Origin: Bacteroidetes bacterium 4572_112
GTDB taxonomy: Bacteria > Bacteroidota > Bacteroidia > Bacteroidales > UBA1556
Direction of reading: 5' to 3'
Assembly (NCBI GenBank): GCA_002254285.1
Contig: NIUZ01000132.1
Span: 1 to 5,695 of the forward strand
Length of the DNA stretch: 5,695 nucleotides
Each line of letters begins with the position of its first letter. Position 1 is the stretch's first letter. The notes below the pieces were generated by a model, which saw nothing but the letters and a program-made list of their open reading frames with translations, had not been told where the DNA came from and made no database searches. Below are positions 5,363 through 5,695 of the stretch, piece after piece. A program made the translations under genes and the position numbers.

Positions 5363-5695
5363 ATGATAAAAATACTTATTGCTGATGACCATAAACTTTT
5401 TGTTGATGGATTAATTTCTCTGTTGACAATGGAGCATAATATCAGTATTGTGGCAAAAGCTTATTCTGGAAAAGAGATGCTTGATTGCCTTAGTAAATAT
5501 GATATTGATGTTGTATTGTCGGACATAAATATGCCTGGCATTGATGGGGTAGAAGCCGCAAAAGTTGCCATGAAAAAATACCCTAAACTTAAAATTATTA
5601 TGCTAAGTATGCATAAGGGTAGTATGATTATTAGGCAAGTTATAAAAATGGGAGTTCATGGTTATATTCTTAAAAATACTGATAATGCTGAACTT
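5363..5695 (+). CDS. Response regulator receiver domain, NarL/FixJ type (3' end outside window)
   Basis: The frame is open from the ATG at 5363 to the right edge (111 residues). It reads as a CheY-like receiver: M-I-K-I-L-I-A-D-D-H start with acidic pocket Asp8/Asp9, phosphoacceptor Asp54 in L-S-D-I-N-M-P-G-I-D-G, switch Ser82 in I-M-L-S-M-H, and Lys104 in G-Y-I-L-K-N. The D-D-H start and the G-V-H-G-Y-I-L-K ending are typical of the NarL/FixJ group, so a LuxR-type helix-turn-helix is expected beyond the window, though not seen. A partner histidine kinase would normally be encoded nearby. The gene is divergent from the redox operon across a 229-base spacer, so control of that operon is possible but unproven. 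The receiver assignment is firm; the output domain and target are inferred. Confidence 0.9.
   Translation, partial: MIKILIADDHKLFVDGLISLLTMEHNISIVAKAYSGKEMLDCLSKYDIDVVLSDINMPGIDGVEAAKVAMKKYPKLKIIMLSMHKGSMIIRQVIKMGVHGYILKNTDNAEL

Noticed and set aside
1..5695. tRNA, rRNA, CRISPR array, insertion sequence or transposase
   Set aside because: No cloverleaf, regular repeat-spacer pattern, terminal inverted repeats or transposase-like frame was seen on either strand.

Overview
The window looks like chromosomal DNA of an AT-rich, probably anaerobic member of the Bacteroidota (Bacteroidales or a relative). Three kinds of evidence point there. TAnnTTTG-type -7 promoter boxes lie just upstream of three genes (777-784 +, 1801-1808 -, 5318-5325 +). 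Leaders are A-rich, with Shine-Dalgarno-like sequence at only one start. The protein families are also typical: a Bacteroidota-type APH-fold kinase, LSSC lipoproteins, and a repeat-like secreted protein with a D-F-G-x-G...C-P-D-G-R motif. This is inference from sequence features, without a database search.

Layout. (1) 2-634 +: C-terminal part of a probably exported protein that enters from beyond the left edge. (2) 635-800: AT-rich gap with a GC-rich hairpin, an AT-rich inverted repeat and a promoter. (3) 801-1559 +: APH/AmgK-like kinase whose catalytic core is intact but which stops abruptly after it. (4) 1516-1767 -: small lipoprotein whose end overlaps the kinase end tail-to-tail. (5) 1812-1839: strong hairpin terminator. 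(6) 5133 down to 1858 on the minus strand: a three-gene redox operon. (7) 5134-5362: divergent spacer with a 16-bp tandem repeat. (8) 5363 to the right edge +: N-terminal receiver domain of a response regulator.

The centrepiece is the redox operon. In transcription order it encodes a Tat-targeted, probably lipid-anchored four-cluster ferredoxin-like subunit, a 449-residue ten-helix NrfD/ActC-type quinone-interacting membrane subunit, and a mono-haem cytochrome c that carries an Ig-like domain and a C-terminal membrane anchor. A plausible role is electron exchange between the menaquinone pool and a periplasmic partner: quinol at the NrfD subunit, iron-sulphur relay, then haem c, or the reverse. 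The module resembles parts of alternative complex III, Qrc, Dsr(M)KJOP and Geobacter Cbc-type complexes, but no molybdopterin or other catalytic subunit lies between its upstream spacer and its terminator. The ferredoxin lacks one expected cysteine in each of motifs I and IV. These two points, with the unusual cytochrome architecture, are the best candidates for something undescribed. The response regulator diverges from the operon and could control it, but nothing in the sequence proves that.
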